From Climacteris rufus (lineage: Eukaryota; Chordata; Aves; Passeriformes; Climacteridae), in the NCBI GenBank assembly GCA_013398175.1, contig VZRZ01004576.1, positions 1,047,385 through 1,111,384 on the forward strand: a stretch of DNA of 64,000 nucleotides, given 5' to 3'. Shown piece by piece: positions 24,461-36,012 of the stretch. The position numbers and the translations under genes are program-made. The notes beneath the pieces were generated by a model, which was not told the DNA's origin, ran no database searches, and worked only from the letters and a program-made list of their open reading frames with translations. Position 1 is the stretch's first letter. The number at the start of each line of letters is the position of its first letter.

Positions 24461-27400
24461 ATTGGATTAATTTAGTTCAAAGATAAACAGACTATTTGTT
24501 GTTCACTAAGTAGATCTCAGATTAAAATCAGAAAAATACCTGATGCTATGAAAATTGTTTAATAGATTAAGCCAAAGAATATAGAAGATCCAGAAGCTGA
24601 AAATAAAAATGTATGCTAAGAGTCCATCTTGACAGCTCTTGATTTGTGTGAGTTGGCACATATGTGCTTTGTTGCATAACATGGAGAGAGCAGGAAAAGA
24701 GCATTTTAAGTACAGCTGTGTTTTCCTATAGTCCCTTCCATAATAGTGGCTCAAAGCATTTTTTCAGATAAACAGTAAATACAAGTATTTTGTATCACTC
24801 CACAGAAAGATATGCTTAGGTATTGTTGCACGATGCAAATCTCTGCTTGTGCACCCCCCTCCAGCCACTAAATGGAGTCTGCTGGGCTGAAGGCATCTGA
24901 TGTATGAGTTTCATCCAGTTTCCAGTGGGACTATCCAGAACTGCAGCCATTTAACAGACAAATGAATATACAGAGCCATTAAAACATATTAAATTCTCCT
25001 GCATGTGTTTAACTGCAAGTATATGACTAATCTTTTTGACTTCAGAGGCAGTAAGGCATACATCTTAAGCAGATACTTAAGAATTTTTTTGAATGGAGAT
25101 CATACAACATTAGTTGCTTTATGGCAGTGTTAGCTGGTGTAAAACCTCACAAGGTTATGATGCAGGGTGCAGGAGAGCAGGGCTGCACTCCCAGGCACAG
25201 CTCTTGTGCACTCTCACTACATTCACCACGTAGCAGTATGGAACTCTTTGCACCACCTATAGGCACCTGTAGGATAGACCCTGGAGAAAACATATGATGA
25301 CTCTTGTGCGTTGTCAAAGTTGACTGTACACTGGGAATAAGAAAAGTTTGACTAAATGGAAATCAGGGAGAAAAAAAGGAATTCAGATTGGGAGGACTCT
25401 GCAGGTAGAAGAAACACTGAAGGTTTTGTGCTGTATTTCACAGTAAAGAGCAACTTCCAGCTCTGTACACAAGTCAGGGTGCAGCGAGTACCAGATCAGG
25501 GCTAAGCTGGCACTGCCAGATCAATGCAAACCTGGTGGCTGCTGCTACTGAAGGACTCAAAGACCTTGTAAAACACGGCAGATCTGCAAGAATCTGATTG
25601 AATCAATGAAGGCATTGCCAGTCATTCTTGGTCCTTGGGTCCTGGCATAACCAGAGAGCTAATGCTGCCAAGGCAGGGCAAATTTAGTTTTCTGGAGAAA
25701 AGTTACATCATAATCAGCACAGTAAACTTTACATGGTGAGGAAAAGAATTTTTCATAGAGACAAAAGGCAAGGACTTGGATGTCATTGTGAAATTTTCCA
25801 TTCTTTTTACCTCTGTTTCCATTTAAATGAAATGGGGAGTCCCATTTGCAGCCAACAAAATTGGCTAAAAGCTACTCACATAAAGACAGAGATTTCATTG
25901 AAATCAAATCCATATATTATCTCATAGGAACAGTTGTCCAGAGTTAATTTCCAGGTTAATAGGCTGCTATTGCCATTTTCAAATAAAGCAATTAAAAGTA
26001 ATATTCTTATATTAATGATAAGGAAGATCAGACTGCTTTGGGTTGTCAGCTTATTTTCTCAATGTTCTTCATCAAAGATTATCTAGTACAAGTTACTTTA
26101 GGCCAAAGTGGAACAAGTCTGCCTAGAAAAAAAAAAATCACCTCTCAGAAGTAAAAGGTAGATATTTTTAATTAAATTTTGAAATAATGAACTCTATTCC
26201 TTAACATGTGAGGTGTGTAGGAAGTATTTTCACTCTAAAAATACTTTTATCAGTTTTTCTGAACTGAAAAGCAGAGGTAAAACAAGATGTTGATTATGCA
26301 TCAGATATTTTTCTGTAGATGCTGAATGCTCTCCATGGAGCATGTGTAATATGTTAAACCATAATCTCTTCTGCAAAAGCTTTTGGTGCAAACTCCCAGA
26401 ATATTTCCAGTTCTTTACTGCAAGAAGATCTGTACCATATAGGCAAAAATCTGATCTAGGAGAAACAATGTAATTTCTCATGAGGATTTATCATAACGTG
26501 AATGAGAAAACATGACTTTCCCCCTTTGTAAAATGTCATGACTGTAACATATGTCTTGCTCCAATTAGAAACTGTCTTTTTTAGATTATCATAATATCAG
26601 CCTGCACTTGTGAAAGCAATTTTGATGGATCTGGGATAAATTTAAAAACAAAGGAGACAGCTAGCCTTAGAATTTAAAAGGAGAGATTAATTTTTCACAG
26701 AGGGTATTTTTTGTCTGTTTGAAGAAGACAAAGTGCTAAGCAAATCCCCCATATTCATGCTACTTTGGTGGATAAATGCCGATGTATTTTACAACAGCAA
26801 AATAACCATATTCAGCTGCTTTGAGGGACTTACTGGACTAGACCAATGCAAAGTTTTTGACTTGACATTGTTTGTCTGATGAAATCTCCAAGTTTGCTAT
26901 TTCTCTAGGGTGACTGGTCTAGCACAAGACCTTGTAGTTGTCACTGTCCTGGAAAAGTTTTACTGGACAGGGTGGGTTGATTTCAACTGCAGTCAGTCAT
27001 CAGTCATGGGCCACGCAGGGAATCCTGACCTGGGAATGTGCCTCATGATGATGAGATCCTGATGTTTCTGTGTCTTCATGGATCTACAGCACAGACTTGG
27101 AGTACAGCAAGAGGGAGTCAGTTCCTGACGTGCCTGTTCGCAGGCCTTCAGACAGTCTTTGGATTTATGGGACACATTGCTTCAACATCCCCCATGTCAG
27201 TAAACCTTTTCATCCCTGAGAAAACACCTGTGGCTTATGTTTAATCCTTAAGACCTGTGAAAGTTTTGACACATGCCTAAATAATGCTTCACTTTGAAAG
27301 GTATAAAAAATGACCTTGCAGTGCAGCCTTCCCAGTCATTGGCATGTATTCACCAAGTGGGGCAACATAAATAAAAAAGTGGCAAAGGTCTCTGTTGATT

Positions 27401-30279
27401 TTGGTCATTCTAGGGTATGAAATTCTTGATAAAATTAATCCTCTGGGATCTGATTCAAAGACTCAGATGTAAAATGCACCTGTCTTTTGAGAATTCTGGG
27501 CCCAACCCATGCCAAACACAATTAATTGGAAAGCCAGACTAAGCGCTGCTGATTTAAAGCACATGCTGTGTTGCTCAGTGGTATGGGGGAGGGACATAAG
27601 AGAGGGGACTTCCTAGTCCCGGGGAAGTTGTGTTTGAAGTGCACAGGGTGCTTCAGGGTTGTGCTGTTCACAAGTAGTGACATTCCTTCATCCCCAAAGG
27701 CTAGTTCAAGGCCTGTGCTCTTCTCAGCTCTTACATCAGACTTGCTTTCACAATGCAAATTTTAGGTTTGTCTTCAGACAGGGCTTTGGCAGAGGGACAG
27801 GATGATGCTGAGAAGGATGTGAATTGTCTTCTGCTCCACACAGATCCTCAAGAGCACATGAGAAGCACAAAGAGTACTTCTCACTGTCAGCAAGTGACAT
27901 TTTGCCTTTCAAATTGAAGTTTTTAATTAAAATGGGCATTTCTGGACTGAATATTGGCAGTCACAGGACTGCTGAAATGTGACATCATTTATAACTCCAG
28001 CAGTGAGGAGTTCACTGTCCATGATCATAAAACAGATTCCAGTCTTGATTTGATATCGATTTAACAGTCAGCATAAGTTTGCCCTTTAATATTAAACAAA
28101 ATATCTCAGATCAAAGCACTAACAGTATTCTTCCTCTGGGTTTCTCCATAGATATTACCTCAAATTCTTCCTAGCAGTGATGCCTGGCAGAGAGCAGACT
28201 TCAGACCTCTGTCCTGTAACACCACTTTCCTGGAACAGCAATTCCTGCTATCCTGGACTGTCCCCATTCAGTGTCATTCCCTCACCACTCCTTTTTCCCC
28301 TGACACAGACTAAGAGAATTTCTGATACAAATCTTCTGTTACAGTTATTGCCAAATATTGGTGAATCCAATCTTCATTTCTTTCTGCAAACAATCTGCAT
28401 CTCTGTGCTCAACTCTTCCTTCCCAGCCATCCCTGTTCTAATGGCTTTAGTCTGTTCTTGCAAGTCTCATTTATTTTCTTGCTTCTTTTTGACACGAGTG
28501 GTACAACACATGACCTCTGATTTGTCTGTCTCCTGCCCCCATGTTTCTGATATTCATTAAGGAGATGTTCACTTTTCCAGCTCTGATTTTCCCCTTAGCG
28601 AGCTACACTCAGAGACTCACATCAATGTCTATTTTAATGGAGTTTTCTTATTCCCATATCTGAATTTAATCTCCAGTATATTTCTTCCTGGCTTTAGTTG
28701 TAATTCTCTTACCATCTTTTGTCCCTTTGTTTAAAATAGTAACAAAAATCATGAAGAAACTTGTGAGTTCTGAGATATCAGGAGGGACCCGGTCTTTTCA
28801 GAAAAAGTCAATCCCATGAGAACTCCACAATTTACACAGCTCTCCTGACGTCAAGTTCCATTGTGAGCTAAAATATCCTGATAGCAGTATATAAAATTTT
28901 CTCTCAATACGACATCCAAGCCTAAATCCTTACTTAGCAATAAAGATGGAGGCAACACTTATCTAACATAGAGCTTGAATAGCCCCTCTCTCTACTGTTC
29001 TCTCAGAGACCATTTTGGGAGAGCTGAGGAGGAAAGGATCATTTCTTTTAATCGTAAGGATGTGGCAGTTGGGAGAATTTGTATTCATACTGTATTGTGC
29101 AGCTGTTGGGATGGGGAGACTCATGGGATATGTGATACACTTTGAATGTCTTTGATTTTAGTTTTTCATTAAATATCAGGGCTGCTGAAAATACAAGATA
29201 ATATTATGGTACATCTATAATATAAATGGAAGTAAACAGATGCATTAACAACCTGCTTGTCTCTTTAAACATATCTTGCCCTTGCATATGTCTGTCCTTG
29301 CTACCTTTTCCTTTTGTTTACCACAGTGGACTAGAACTAATTTGATCCGACATTTTAAATCCGGGCTTGGTCATTGATGCTGGCTTTCTGAACACTAAAA
29401 GTAGTTTTCTCTGCATCAGCTTGCAGAAGCTTATGGATGATAGATGTGTAAACTCCATTTTGGTCCTCTGCTTATTCTTCTTATGAAGTCATAGTTGGAA
29501 GCAGCCGTTTTGTGATGTTTTCCTGCCACATATGTAACAGATCTTGGAAGTGAAGTTGATGTTAAATAAAGGCTTTGTGAAAATTTGGTTGATTTTTACT
29601 GCTCATGGTGGAAAATATGGAAGTGAAAAAGAAACTACATGATCAGAGACAGACAGGAACTGCTACTTTGTAAAATTATTTCTACATTAATTCCCCCTTC
29701 TGTTAAGACTACAGAAAAATCCTTGTTGGTGATTGTGGTACAGGGGTTTCAACCCCACCAGTCACTGTATTTGCTGCTTGTGACTTAAGACCTTTGTCTC
29801 CTCACTACTTTTCGTGGCATTTCTTCATGCCCTTGTTCATGTTGCTTGCTTGTGTCTAGCCCAGAGTCACTGCTGTTGAAGCTGGGTGCTGAGAAAAACA
29901 AATTTCACTGACAAATTTCCGCCCAGACAAAGTTTAAACCCGGTTAGATGAATCAGGCTTCTGGTTTTAGATCCTGATGCTCTGAAGTGATACCTAAGGA
30001 GCACTCCCTGCAAGCAAACCTGGCATCATTCGATTCTTCCACATCAGCTACATAATCCTCAACTGGTGAATAAGTTTAATTTTACCCTGTGGTTACCCGA
30101 AAGTAATCTACCCAAAAGCACTGATATTTCCATCGCCTTGGACTGATGACAGTCCGTGATTTACGTGCAGCACTATGATTCTGAGGGATCTCAGAACCAT
30201 CTGCATATAAAGGTTTAATGATTGAATTATATGTTCTCTCTCCATGATAGAAAATAAGACAACTGACTCGGCTTTCAGA
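24461..30279. other. Long unique non-coding stretch
   Basis: About 5.8 kb without a recognisable gene or interspersed repeat. An A11 run lies at 26127-26137. A pyrimidine-rich part at about 28180-28560 gives a 127-codon plus frame that is Ser/Pro/Leu/Cys-rich because of composition, not because of a domain. Confidence 0.5.
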
Positions 30280-30720
30280 CAGATTACATAAGCCCAAGTT
30301 AAGTGGTAGAATAAAAATGAGTGATATTCCTTCTTGACTTAAATACAGCACTAAGTAGTATGCCCTTGAATTCAGCATAAAGCAATTTCCTCCTCTTTGA
30401 TAACAGCTAGGGGGCATTCCGAATGCAAATAGAGTCAGCTTTGCATTTTTAATATTTCTTATATACATAATTCACTGCCTCGGTTTAGAAACGTTATTGC
30501 TACCTCTTCTGTGCATTTAAATTATTTTGCACCTCTGAACTTTTATATTAACTTTAATGTCAGCTCTTAAAGCATATTGTGTACAAGCAAGGTTGAGCTC
30601 ATGGCTCTTGAAATTCACAGATTGCACAAATTCTCATCCAGGCAGAAACACACTGTACAGTTTGACCTGTGTCATTTCACTGTGGTCTGGGGCTGGTTCA
30701 CTAACTGCACACATGATTAT
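30280..30720. promoter_or_regulatory. Possible regulatory stretch with a perfect octamer
   Basis: A perfect POU octamer ATGCAAAT is at 30423-30430, within a repeat-free stretch that also has several AT-rich homeodomain-type cores and TTTGCAT-like elements nearby. This is motif evidence only. An 8-mer is expected about twice by chance in 64 kb counting both strands. Confidence 0.2.
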
Positions 30721-32849
30721 ACCAAAGCCCTGAAAATCAATAGGTAACAAATGGGAGCAAAGCAAGAGTAATCAGTATTAGAATATCACATTTGTGTGTG
30801 GTCTCCTCTGCATACAGGCATAATGAGGATTCCAGCTGATCTATGGGAAACAAGGCTTTTTAAAAGTAGCTTTCAAATTTATAGAAACTATAGATGGAAG
30901 AATATGCCTACAATAGATAGAAAACCATCCCCTTGCTAATGTGGAATTAATTAATGCATTCCATAAAGCCAGAGAGCATGAGATAATTCTGAGTGAGATT
31001 TGCTTCATTGCATGTTTCAGAAGAAAGAGATGGTAGTGGCCATCTCCTGGGACCATGAATGTGCCTCACAAATTTTTCACGCCAGAGGAACTGAGGTGAA
31101 GATTTACAGCATCTTGTTTGATTCATCAAACTTCTTCAGCTACAGGCTGACGTTGTCATCTGCTTGAAACCACAAATCTCAGGGAGGTGACTGGATGATG
31201 GCTTTGCTCTGCTGAAACTGTTTGTAGGGGCACAGGTCTGTCTCTGACTCGCTCCATGCAGGAAATGGTGCCAGAAACATCTCTATTGGTCCCACCCCTT
31301 CTGCAGCCCATGAGAGCAGGAAGGAGGGGATCCAGTTGTGCTCCTTCTGTTGAAGAAATAACTTTCCTTTTTGACAATCTGAGATGGAAAATGAATGGGG
31401 TCATCTCATCTCCTGCTCCACCCCTACCAGACCAGTGTGGTTGCACAGGAAAATACATGGCAACTTGTACAAGTGTTTCCCTGGATGCCTCTTCTAAAGG
31501 TGGCAAAACTGAACCTGGACTGAGTCAACTGCAGTGTTTTGAGTGCTGACACCTGTACAGTCAGCATGACTGGGACTGGGATGATAAACTGTGCTTTCTA
31601 ACTAAAAGAGGCTATAAAAAAAGATATGGCCAAAATCTCTCTTGGTTTGATTCTACTGATTGTTTCTCAAAATAACTGTAAATCAAGACTACTGCCTCCT
31701 GCATTGCAATCAAAATAGATACAGCCTCTAATTTCTCATCAATTTACACCAAAGTAAGCCCAATGGCATGATGGAAAATCCACCCCCAGTGTGCTCAGAT
31801 TTTGTGTCCTTTACGCAGGCTGCTGTAGCTCTGCAAAGCCAATGCAGAGGCTATAATAGAGTTGACAGTTGCAGGCGTGCTGGCAAAAACCTGGAAGTGT
31901 TTCCTGGCTGCAGATGCATGCCATGTACCAAAGATGACTGCTGTTACTGAAAAGGAGATTGCCTCTGGGCTTATTGTGCCCTGGCAGTCATCAGCTTAGA
32001 GCCCAGTCCTGTATCTTTTCCAGTAAATAGGTGGTGGGGTCAGCCTTCAGTTTAATTTCTCTCCTCTCATCCAAAATAGTTGTTACTGATAAAGTTAGAG
32101 AGGGAAACGAATTCAGGGTTTACACTGATGTTACCGTTGGCACTTGAGAGAGAAAAAATTGACTTGTGGGCTCAACAGCCACGAGAAGTCACTAAGATGA
32201 TGAAATCAGTGCTCTGCAAAGCTGGTCTAGCTGAGCCCAGACCTTGGTACATGTATGAAAATGCATTGTGTGTCATCAGTGCCCAAGGCTCCCGGCAGTC
32301 ACCACTGCAGTAAATGGGGAACTGCAGCTGGAGAAGCTCAGGGTGCTTCTCAGGGGACCCACCTGAGTAGCAGGTGGGGTTGCCCATGTTCCCATCCTTC
32401 TGCAGTGAATTACTGCCCTTGAAGTGGGGTGTTGTCACTTGCCCTGCAACCACTGCAGGTCCATTTCCAGGTAAATGAGTATGTTCATTTTGATCACTCC
32501 AAGGACTCCTGTCATCTGACTGTGCCTGCAGCTCTCCACCCTATTTGATGCAATAGGTAGGGCAGCTTGGTAATTGCAGCAGCTGTTCCAAACAAATACC
32601 TGACTCGAGCCTAATGTTTTGGTTTGCTGGACAAACCAAATGAAGAATTCAATTTGGATTGAATCAGCGATTACTATTATTACTTTAAATGGCAGAATAA
32701 ATATCCTCCTTCAACCTCTGCCCTAATATAATAGATTCATTTAATACAAAATGTCCAATCTTAGATGCAAAAAGAACAACTTAACAAAATTGAAGTAGTT
32801 TGTTTTGTGGCCCTTGTAAGAGATAACCTTGGGCTGCATTCATGCTGAC
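30721..32849. other. Unique non-coding DNA
   Basis: No gene is recognised. Overlapping frames on opposite strands at 31156-31549 share the same slightly GC-richer DNA and have no domain. Confidence 0.5.
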
Positions 32850-32990
32850 TACCCAGTAGCCTATGGGTTAGCACACTTATCTAAAATGGGGAATCTGGAT
32901 TCAGATCTCCTCCTCTCCCTGAAGGCAGTCGCAGTCCCATCCTGAAGTAAAGCCTTCATTACCTGCAGTGCTAAGGCACGGAGATGAAAG
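32850..32990 (+). mobile_element. tRNA-derived SINE relic
   Basis: It has an A-box-like TAGCCTATGGGTTAGCAC (from about 32857), a short loop and anticodon-like stretch, then a B-box-like GGATTCAGATC at 32897-32907 followed by a 'tcctcctctccctgaaggcag' body. The order matches old reptile/amniote tRNA SINEs ('cctagtggttagggcactcacctggga...ggttcaattcccctctgcctgatg'). The body fades out near 32990. It is too degenerate to be a functional tRNA gene. Confidence 0.6.
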
Positions 32991-34434
32991 GCTGCATGCA
33001 ATTTGGGGGACAGGGGGTTCAGGATGAGTGTCTTTAGTTGATGATGCTCTCTTTGAATAAATTGATGAAAACAGGATCGGCATCTGTCACCTCTAGGTGA
33101 ATATGTTACCTGTCAACCCAGAGAGTTGTTTGTTAATATATTTGGGGGGACATCTTTCAGAATATGCACTGTATAAGAACAAAATTGCTCTGCTAAATAT
33201 TCATATGACAACCTGGACAAATTGCTTATCTTCCTTGTTGAAATTGGCTAAAATACTTCACTCACCTTTGCAAGAGTTTTGAGGATAAATTGCTACTGTG
33301 GACAATACTCAATGCAAACTTTGGTGTAAGTAGCACTGCATTCTTACTATTTAGTAAGTTCTTTTATAAAGTGGCTTGTAACATAGCATGTGTGTCTTAT
33401 TGTACTAATAGTCACTGTGCTGAGCCACAGAAAAGTCTGTATTTGTGCAGCTGTTAAGTCCCCCTCTTTGTCATTTTCCTCTGCTCTAGCAAAGATTGGA
33501 GTTCTTCAAAAAGTGACCTCCTCAGGCACCATCTCTTCTCTTATTTATTTCTTGATTCTGCTGTCATTCATTACATTAAAGGTTATTTTTTTTAATGAAG
33601 AACTGTGGGTAGGGAGAAATAACTTTTACCTTCTCTTCTAATTGATGAATGATGTGCTAACTAATCAGAAAGCTTTTCTATAGCCACCATTAAAGCAACA
33701 GATGTATGTGGCTCAGGAGAGATTTGTTGAACAGCTTCAACCTTTAAGTGGAAAGGATAAATGAGTGGTGACATCATTATACCTTGACAAATAGAAATTA
33801 TATCATTCTCTTTTTTTCATTACTGATGGTTGATTTATTTCTGTGGTTTTCATTTTGATGAGAGATACATTCATTGTCTCTACATTTAAAACCTCTGAAA
33901 ATTGCAATTTGTGACTGAAGTGGTTATAATAATTTGCACATGATCTTCAACGTGTTATCTTCTGAGGTTTTGCCCTGAAAGTTACTTTTAATGGAAAAAT
34001 AGTATGATGTGCAGTATGATAAGACAAAAAAAAGAAACATTTAAAATTCATACTTGGGTCCATTTTTAAGCTAGCCACAAAAACAACACATAAGAAGTCA
34101 GAGGACACTTGATGTCGTTATAAAGCATCTCCATTGGTTGCTAGAGGATTTTATTTTTGCAGTGAACTTGAAGCCTTAGAAGAGAGACAGTTGTTCTGCA
34201 CAGCAGTTCTGTGCCATAATAAACAAGTAAATATTCTCTCCCCAGTATATTTTGAGCTCTTACCTTGTTTGATTGCATTTCTCATATAGTCACTGAGATG
34301 GATCAGAATTTCCCTGAAAATTTCAGTTATTACTGAAGATTGCATTTTTTCCACTTTTACTGCAGCTTACAAATCAGAAACTAAAAATAAAGTGTGCATC
34401 TGTTTGTATAATCTATTTCCCTAGAACAGATTAA
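32991..34434. other. AT-rich unique DNA
   Basis: No gene or repeat is recognised in this part. Open frames are at most 83 codons. Confidence 0.5.
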
Positions 34435-34503
34435 GATGACAGAATAAATCTTGGATGTTCTTGGAAGAGCTTTGAATGAATTACAGCGAGAGATGAAAAC
34501 AAG
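34435..34503 (+). other. Exon-like segment (candidate)
   Basis: A pyrimidine-rich 3' splice-like site (TAATCTATTTCCCTAG) precedes 69 nt that end in a near-perfect donor (ACAAG then GTGAGT). One frame is open for the last 19 codons and gives a helix-like LGRALNELQREMKTR, but a TAA closes it upstream, so the segment could only be a 5' non-coding exon or chance. No partner exon is identified. Confidence 0.2.
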
Positions 34504-34631
34504 GTGAGTTTTGCTTGGCTAGGATGCCAATGAGGGAATTAAGCTGATACCATGTCAGGGTGAAGTTTACAAAATAAAATAGGGGTCCTTAACGTGTACT
34601 ACAGAAGTATAAACAGCAGATTAAAGCTAAC

Positions 34632-34923
34632 ATGTCTGCCAGAAGGCCCTTACATACTCTGGGAAAAAAGAGATCAAGGTTAGTTAGAAAAGAAAGTCAG
34701 GATGACAAAATTCATATAGAAAATATCAGAGGTGCAAGCAGGGTTTCCCTGTCTATGGCCACACCTTGGAAAGTAAGGGCTGAACAACTACCCATCCTTG
34801 TACCCTGGAGCAGGCAACACAAGGATAACATATGCTGGCAAGGTCTCTGCTTCTTAAGATTCCAGGCAGGAGTTTTTAGGCTGAAACTTCCCTGTATGAG
34901 AAAACCCTAAAAAAAAAAAAAAA
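34632..34923 (+). other. 92-codon frame ending at an A15 run
   Basis: The frame starts with ATG in an acceptable context (AACATGT), begins with a basic stretch (MSARRPLHTLGKKRSRLVRK), and its stop codon TAA runs straight into 15 A (34909-34923). This could look like a processed retrocopy, but no AATAAA lies in the 30 bp before the A run and no parent protein is recognised. Probably chance. Confidence 0.15.
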
Positions 34924-35394
34924 GACCCTGAACATGTGAACTGATCCTCAGGAAAGCTGATGAGCTAATCCCAGCATTTTGAAGGGATACATGGTCCAGG
35001 AAAAAGCTGGTGGCTGCCTTTGCTAATTATGCCACCAGCATCACTGCTATTCCAGCCAGGAATGGTAACAGGAAAGTAACAGTGCAGTACTCCTGTTCTG
35101 GGGTTGCTTTACTGAAATGTAATGTAAATAACGGTCTTTGTATGGTTTTAGGAGTCAAATCTTAGTGTTTCTCTTGCTATCAGCCAACTACCTTTAAAAG
35201 GGTAAATTATCCTAAGTGCAAGAAAAGGAATGAAGGTGCAATTTAATGTAAACATAGAAAGTTTAAGTGCTGTCACTAAACTACAACTAAATCCACTTTG
35301 GAAAAAAGCTGTGCTTAGCTTTACAAAAAGGAATGCATTTGCTTCAAGAACAGCAACATTTTTAACGTTTAACAGTTTCTGTTTTTATAAGAGA
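34924..35394. other. Unique non-coding DNA
   Basis: Nothing is recognised between the A15 run and the old CR1 tail. Confidence 0.5.
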
Positions 35395-35452
35395 TCTGGG
35401 AACAGATGATCTTTCAAGTCCCTTCTGGCCCTAAAATCTGTGAATCTAGGAA
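35395..35452 (+). mobile_element. Old CR1 3' tail
   Basis: 'gatgatctttcaagtcccttctggccctaaaatctgtgaatctagg' parallels the last 50 bp of old CR1 types ('gatgatctcttgaggtcccttccagccctaa-attctatgattct'). It is short and diverged. Confidence 0.6.
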
Positions 35453-35917
35453 ATGATGCCTCATTTCACAATCTAAGTCATTAAAAACACACTTTCATTA
35501 TTGAAGTAATCAAATTTCTTAGAAATGTGGCTGCTATCTGCTAAGATGATATACCAGATGATTAGCGTTTTACTGAAATTCATGAAAAGAACAGTGTTTG
35601 TTACCAGAAGTCTTCTTTTTTATTTCCATGAGCTCATTAGAAATCTAAAATATAGAAAACCACTCCATGCTATATTATAAAAAGGCAAAGTTTGCAAAAT
35701 AGATCTCCCCTTGCTCATAAGAACAAAGAAAATATGAAGCTCTCACAAAAGCAGAGAGGCAATGTCTGAAGATCATAGTTGCATATTATACACCTGAATA
35801 ACTCTTACAAAAAGAATTTTGGGGGCAGGAAGAGGGGGAAGAGAGGTATTAAGCATTAGCTAGTACTTTTAAATAATCTTAGACACATTTCAAAATACTT
35901 CTCAATTGTTTTCTCAG

Positions 35918-36012
35918 TACTGGAATCATTCCCATCATACAACTTTCTAATTGGAGTTCACATCCTTACCCTCCACCCAATGAGGAGACTTTGGGGCACA
36001 GCTGAATGTCAG
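35918..36012 (+). other. 95-nt exon-like segment (candidate)
   Basis: A good 3' splice-like site (CTCAATTGTTTTCTCAG) and a good donor (TGTCAG then GTAAGG) bracket 95 nt in which the third frame is fully open (31 codons). The product is not recognised. Part of the segment ('catcatacaactt... atgaggagactttggggcacagctgaatgtcag') resembles the 3' half of MIR-type SINEs, which would explain the exon-like look. Both ideas are weak. Confidence 0.2.
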
